A stretch of DNA of 64,000 bases from Hippophae tibetana (lineage: Eukaryota; Streptophyta; Magnoliopsida; Rosales; Elaeagnaceae), in the NCBI GenBank assembly GCA_037013495.1, contig CM072810.1:104188898-104252897 (forward strand), written 5' to 3'. This document shows positions 60,621 to 64,000 of this stretch, piece after piece. The first letter of the stretch is position 1, and every line of letters starts with the position of its first letter. The position numbers and the translations under genes were made by a program. The notes under the pieces were generated by a model. It was not told where the DNA came from, ran no database searches, and saw only the letters and a list, made by a program, of their open reading frames with translations.

Positions 60621-61563
60621 GATTTTTTTCCCAATATGCAATCATGAATAATGCCTTCATTATTTTAACTTCATTTTCTAGTTTTTTAATTTCTTGATTA
60701 GAAGTTTCCCCTTCATGATCTATAAAAGTAAATCTTGGTATGCTATTAGTTTTATTACTTCTTCCTGTTATTAAGGGTTTTTCTTTAATATATAATTTCC
60801 ATTCTTCTGGTATTTCAAAGTCGGTTAGTATTTCTGGTTTTATTATTTGTCCAAATTCCTTAAAAGTTTTATCTATTTCTATAAATTCATTTTGTCCATA
60901 TATTGAACTATTATGACTATTTGTTAAAGAATATGCCACTAGATAATGTATTGAAAATTGGTGATTTCCTTCTTTCATTAAATCTCCTCTTTCGAATTCA
61001 TAAGCTAGACTTAATACTTGGTTTAAATTTGTATCTTGTATATTTATAGCAAATCTAGGATATGCTGTAAACTTTAGTTTTTTGTATCCTAAATTTCCAT
61101 GGATCATTCCTAATAAAGCATTTTGTCTATTTATTATTCTGTTGTCTAACAATGGTATTTTTATTGATGTATCTATTCCTTCTCTAAAATGAGCTTTTAT
61201 TAGTATTTGGATTCCTCCTAAATGGATGTATCCATTTTTTCCTTTATCCTTACTAGGAATTTTTGATAATTTGTTTACTATAGTTTCTTTATCAATTAAT
61301 GGTATGTTATACCTTTCTTTTGCATCTGTAATGTTAATACTCATCTCTTTATTACTTATACTATAATAAATTATATTTTTTCTAGAAAATATTTTTCTCA
61401 ATAAAAATGATGGGTCTTTAAATCCATCTCCTTCTTTAAGATTTAATTTTACTTTTTGAATTTCTTCAAATTTCTTTTTACTTATTACCATTTTCTGTGA
61501 AAAACATCCTAAAATGTCTTCTGTTTCTATATCTAATATTTCTTGGTTTATTTCCTCTTCCAT
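60613..61563 (-). CDS. Pararetroviral movement protein (30K superfamily), intact frame
   Basis: A 316-codon frame runs from the ATG at 61563 without interruption. It is the first gene of the element. The central region GYIHLGGIQILIKAHFREG followed by a short beta-type stretch and a conserved Asp (LLDNR) is characteristic of caulimovirid movement proteins of the 30K superfamily, which form tubules through plasmodesmata. The C-terminal part is Lys/Glu-rich and may form a coiled coil. It is the only gene of the element with no stop or frameshift, although that alone does not show expression. The stop TAA at 60613 overlaps the next ATG. Confidence 0.85.
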   Translation of the reverse strand: MEEEINQEILDIETEDILGCFSQKMVISKKKFEEIQKVKLNLKEGDGFKDPSFLLRKIFSRKNIIYYSISNKEMSINITDAKERYNIPLIDKETIVNKLSKIPSKDKGKNGYIHLGGIQILIKAHFREGIDTSIKIPLLDNRIINRQNALLGMIHGNLGYKKLKFTAYPRFAINIQDTNLNQVLSLAYEFERGDLMKEGNHQFSIHYLVAYSLTNSHNSSIYGQNEFIEIDKTFKEFGQIIKPEILTDFEIPEEWKLYIKEKPLITGRSNKTNSIPRFTFIDHEGETSNQEIKKLENEVKIMKALFMIAYWEKNHV

Positions 61564-61574
61564 TTTTTTTATTT

Positions 61575-61720
61575 TTTTATTTTTATAAACCTTAGGGGTA
61601 TTTTTGATAAGTGTTAAATTTAACTTCTGTTATATTTTTAAGGGTATTTTTGAATTTTTTAAAACCTAAAGGGTATTTCTAAAGATTCTTTAAACCTTAG
61701 GGGTATTTTTGATTTTTGTC
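61575..61720. repeat. Four short GGGTATTTTTGA-type repeats at the edge of the pararetrovirus
   Basis: AACCTTAGGGGTATTTTTGA occurs at about 61589-61608, and AAACCTTAGGGGTATTTTTGA at about 61692-61712. Shorter versions lie between them (TTTAAGGGTATTTTTGAAT and AACCTAAAGGGTATTTCT). They lie just outside the movement-protein ATG and look like host dispersed repeat rather than viral leader, so they may mark the junction. Confidence 0.6.
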
Positions 61721-64000
61721 CCAAAATTATTATAAACATGATTTAGACTTATATGTGTATAATGAGATGAAAAAAACACATGTTTAGCTTAGTCTCTTTT
61801 AACCACTGTGTGGTGCAATGATTAGTATAGATGCAAATCAAGTGGTTGATGGCATTGCAAAGTTTGCAAGGGATCATGTGTATGGAGTGAATGGGATAGG
61901 GTCTAATCCTGATATTGTGTGGAATGTAATTGTGAGAGAGAAGCACTTTTTTGTCTCTTAATTCTTCTATTTAATAAAAAAAATCAAATTCTGACAACAA
62001 AAATAAAGTACACATGTTTAAAAGACGACCAAAGGTTACTTTTGATCTTTATTTTTTGATTTTTTTTATGAGGGCCTACTTTTGATCTAAGTCGGTTTTG
62101 ACATTTTTGATTTAAGTTATGAGATATTTATCTTGGCTAGTTTTAAGGAATAAAACACCCATTCTGTTTATACCTAATAATAAAAATAATATATTTAATA
62201 AAAATTTAAAAATGATATATTTTATAATTAAAACTCATAATTTTAAAAAATAAAAATACATGTATTAAAAAAATTAAAATAACCTTAAATCTAATATATT
62301 TAAGATTTAAGATTCAATGAACAATAAAATGATATTATTAGTAAGTTAATGTTTTTCTTTTTATTTAAAATGTTTAATTTAATTACTAATTCTCTATTGT
62401 TATCCATTTTAATTTTGATTTTAAATAATATTTATATCAATTCAAAATTTTAATTTAAAGATATATTATAATTATGAGTTGAAAAAGTGAACCTATTGCT
62501 TGTGGACATTAACACTTATACTTGTAATCATAACTATTTGCATCATTTTTTGAAATATTCAAATAATAATCGTCGATTATGAATGAGTATTAGTTTTTTC
62601 ATTATTTAATCATGTTTTTTTATTTTTTAACATTTACTTAAAAAGATTTTTAGTTTAAAAAAATAAATGTAGATATAATTCTTACTCTAATGCATTATTT
62701 AAAATATTAAAATTAATTTTCATATTTTTCAATTATTTATTACATGTTTCTAAATAAAATAAAAATATATATAAAAATAAGAATAAATAATATTCAATCT
62801 AATCATTCCAAATATTGTCTGCTTCATTATTAAAAAAAATTCAAGATAATTATATGTAAAAAAATAATATTAGTATATGATTTGTCTAGATAGAATTCTT
62901 TATGTTAAAGATTTTAGCTATTTTGAAGAGAAGTGAGAAATTAGATATCTGAATTGGATTCTTTATTTTTCTCATTGAATGGGTATATATATATCATTTT
63001 AAGTACGTAGTGTATTATGTATTCACCGATCTGGATACATAGTAATTACACGATTTGATAAATATTACATATGAATTAATAAATAGAAAATAAGTCGGAA
63101 TAGACGTTTACATATGTAGGGAGCTACATACAAATCACTTCAAGTTCTCAAGTAGATTTCTCAAGTCATCAATCATAAGGTGAGGATCGAGGTCACTTTG
63201 AGACCTTATAATTTCACCAGATCTTTATCTTTAAGACCTTGTGGTGCAATAACGAGATGCTTTAGTTAGCTACGTTGTATGTTTTATCGAACTTGTTAAG
63301 TTCGGGTTATTGTTAAGTCATCCCTATAACCTTTTTGTAACATAACGAGGTATCAATATTTATTAGGTCGCATACCTACTTACATATTTAATATCAAACA
63401 TGATCGATTCCAATTAATCATAATTTTATTATTGTAATAATTATCTCGTCTTACGTTTTATCAATTATTAAATATATATATATAAATCCTACGTACTCTT
63501 TACAAAATATGTTGTAAAGTATAGATACTCTTATTAAAAATATATATATAAAATTTACATACTCTTTTAAAAATATGCATGGAAAACTTATATACTCTTT
63601 CATAAATATATATATAAAGATTATATACACTTTTATAAATATATGTATAAAGCTTACATACTTTTTAACAAATTGTGAGTTTTCTACTTTATTTTTTGCT
63701 ATTTAAATAAATTGCTCCTCTTTCTTTGCCCTATTTACTATACAATGGATTAGAGGAGAATAATTTAAGTTGTACAAATTGTTTGTGTTATTAGCCTATT
63801 TCTCTAGAATTTTTTTATAATTCATATGGATATAGACATATAAATAATGACATTTCTCATTTTAACAAAAAAAATTGGTTGGTGTAACTAAAAATCGTGT
63901 TTCGATTATGCTATACATAATCCATTTCTCTTTTTTATTAGTTATATTATGTTTTTTTCTTTCTTTGTAAAGTAACTTCTAAAAAAGGGGTTGGTACTTT
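61721..64000. other. AT-rich spacer to the end of the window
   Basis: No gene is supported. A segment at 61800-61960 is less AT-rich and could be a decayed SINE. A stretch at 63110-63420, also less AT-biased, has no coding content. Short tandem repeats occupy 63470-63670. Confidence 0.6.
63470..63670. repeat. Degenerate tandem repeat of about 40-45 bp, five copies
   Basis: The unit is TATA(T/A)AAANNTTACATACTCTTT followed by an AAAATAT-rich stretch. Copies start near 63475, 63520, 63550, 63595 and 63635, with variants CTACGTACTC, TATAGATACTC, TTTACATACTC, TTATATACTC, TTATATACAC and CTTACATACT. Confidence 0.65.

Larger units (their letters stand above)
54890..61570 (-). mobile_element. Endogenous pararetrovirus (caulimovirid), nearly full-length, inactivated
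   Basis: A minus-strand block carries movement protein, a small coiled-coil ORF, coat protein with zinc knuckle, and a protease/reverse transcriptase/RNase H/viroplasmin frame, then a pregenomic-RNA-type promoter and polyadenylation signal. The order matches the Caulimovirus/Soymovirus type of genome map (Caulimoviridae), opened within the leader. There is no integrase and no LTR, as expected. Premature stops and frameshifts disrupt most genes. The edges are approximate: the right edge is just upstream of the movement-protein ATG, and the left edge lies past the polyadenylation signal. The genus cannot be assigned by eye. Confidence 0.9.

Noticed and set aside
61800..61960. Possible tRNA-derived SINE near the right end
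   Set aside because: GTGTGGTGCAATGATTAG and GGGTCTAATCC loosely resemble A and B boxes, but no conserved spacing, tail or target duplication could be shown.
1..64000. tRNA, rRNA or CRISPR features
   Set aside because: No cloverleaf-forming tRNA, no rRNA signature and no regularly spaced identical repeats with unique spacers were seen. Tandem arrays present are degenerate and AT-rich.

Overview
The window is nuclear DNA of a flowering plant, almost certainly a eudicot. It has intron-bearing genes with GT-AG splice sites, very AT-rich spacers, Copia retrotransposons with the usual plant primer-binding site, and an integrated plant pararetrovirus. I cannot name the species from the sequence. 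All exon structures below were read by eye from splice sites and reading frames.

Layout. 1-3.7 kb: AT-rich spacer with two decayed repeats and a cluster of CTAAACCC-like motifs. 3.7-5.35 kb (minus): a two-exon patatin-like gene of the pPLAIII type, in which the nucleophile serine is glycine. 5.35-14 kb: spacer with microsatellites, decayed SINE-like pieces and one decayed coiled-coil coding region (about 9.6-10.9 kb). 14.08-17.14 kb (minus): a complete six-coding-exon NAA20 gene, the catalytic subunit of NatB, 174 aa. 18.8-25.5 kb: a nested pair of Copia elements. An old, internally deleted plus-strand element carries a younger minus-strand element (20288-25182) flanked by a perfect 5-bp target-site duplication. 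26.38-28.70 kb (plus): a small two-exon gene for a 64-aa protein, easily missed because a 2.1-kb intron splits it. 30.6-38.6 kb (plus): a complete DRD1/CHR35-type SNF2 gene (886 aa), the remodeler of Pol V-dependent RNA-directed DNA methylation. 41.7-49.6 kb (plus): a PHD-finger/GNAT gene of the IDM1-like family (1442 aa) with four AT-hooks. 49.6-54.7 kb: AT-rich spacer with a degenerate tandem array at 52.1-53.4 kb. 54.9-61.57 kb (minus): a nearly full-length but broken endogenous caulimovirid. 61.57-64 kb: spacer with short tandem repeats.

How the genes relate. Two neighbouring genes in the same orientation belong to families acting on DNA methylation in opposite senses: DRD1 promotes RdDM, and the IDM1 family is tied to anti-silencing and active demethylation. 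NAA20 and the patatin-like gene are unrelated housekeeping or lipid-metabolism genes.

The most unusual element is the endogenous pararetrovirus. Its order is movement protein, small coiled-coil ORF, coat protein, then protease, reverse transcriptase, RNase H and a viroplasmin (TAV-like) domain. The protease-to-viroplasmin part lies in one uninterrupted frame of 1139 codons, broken only by seven stop codons. The coat-protein region is damaged by frameshifts as well.
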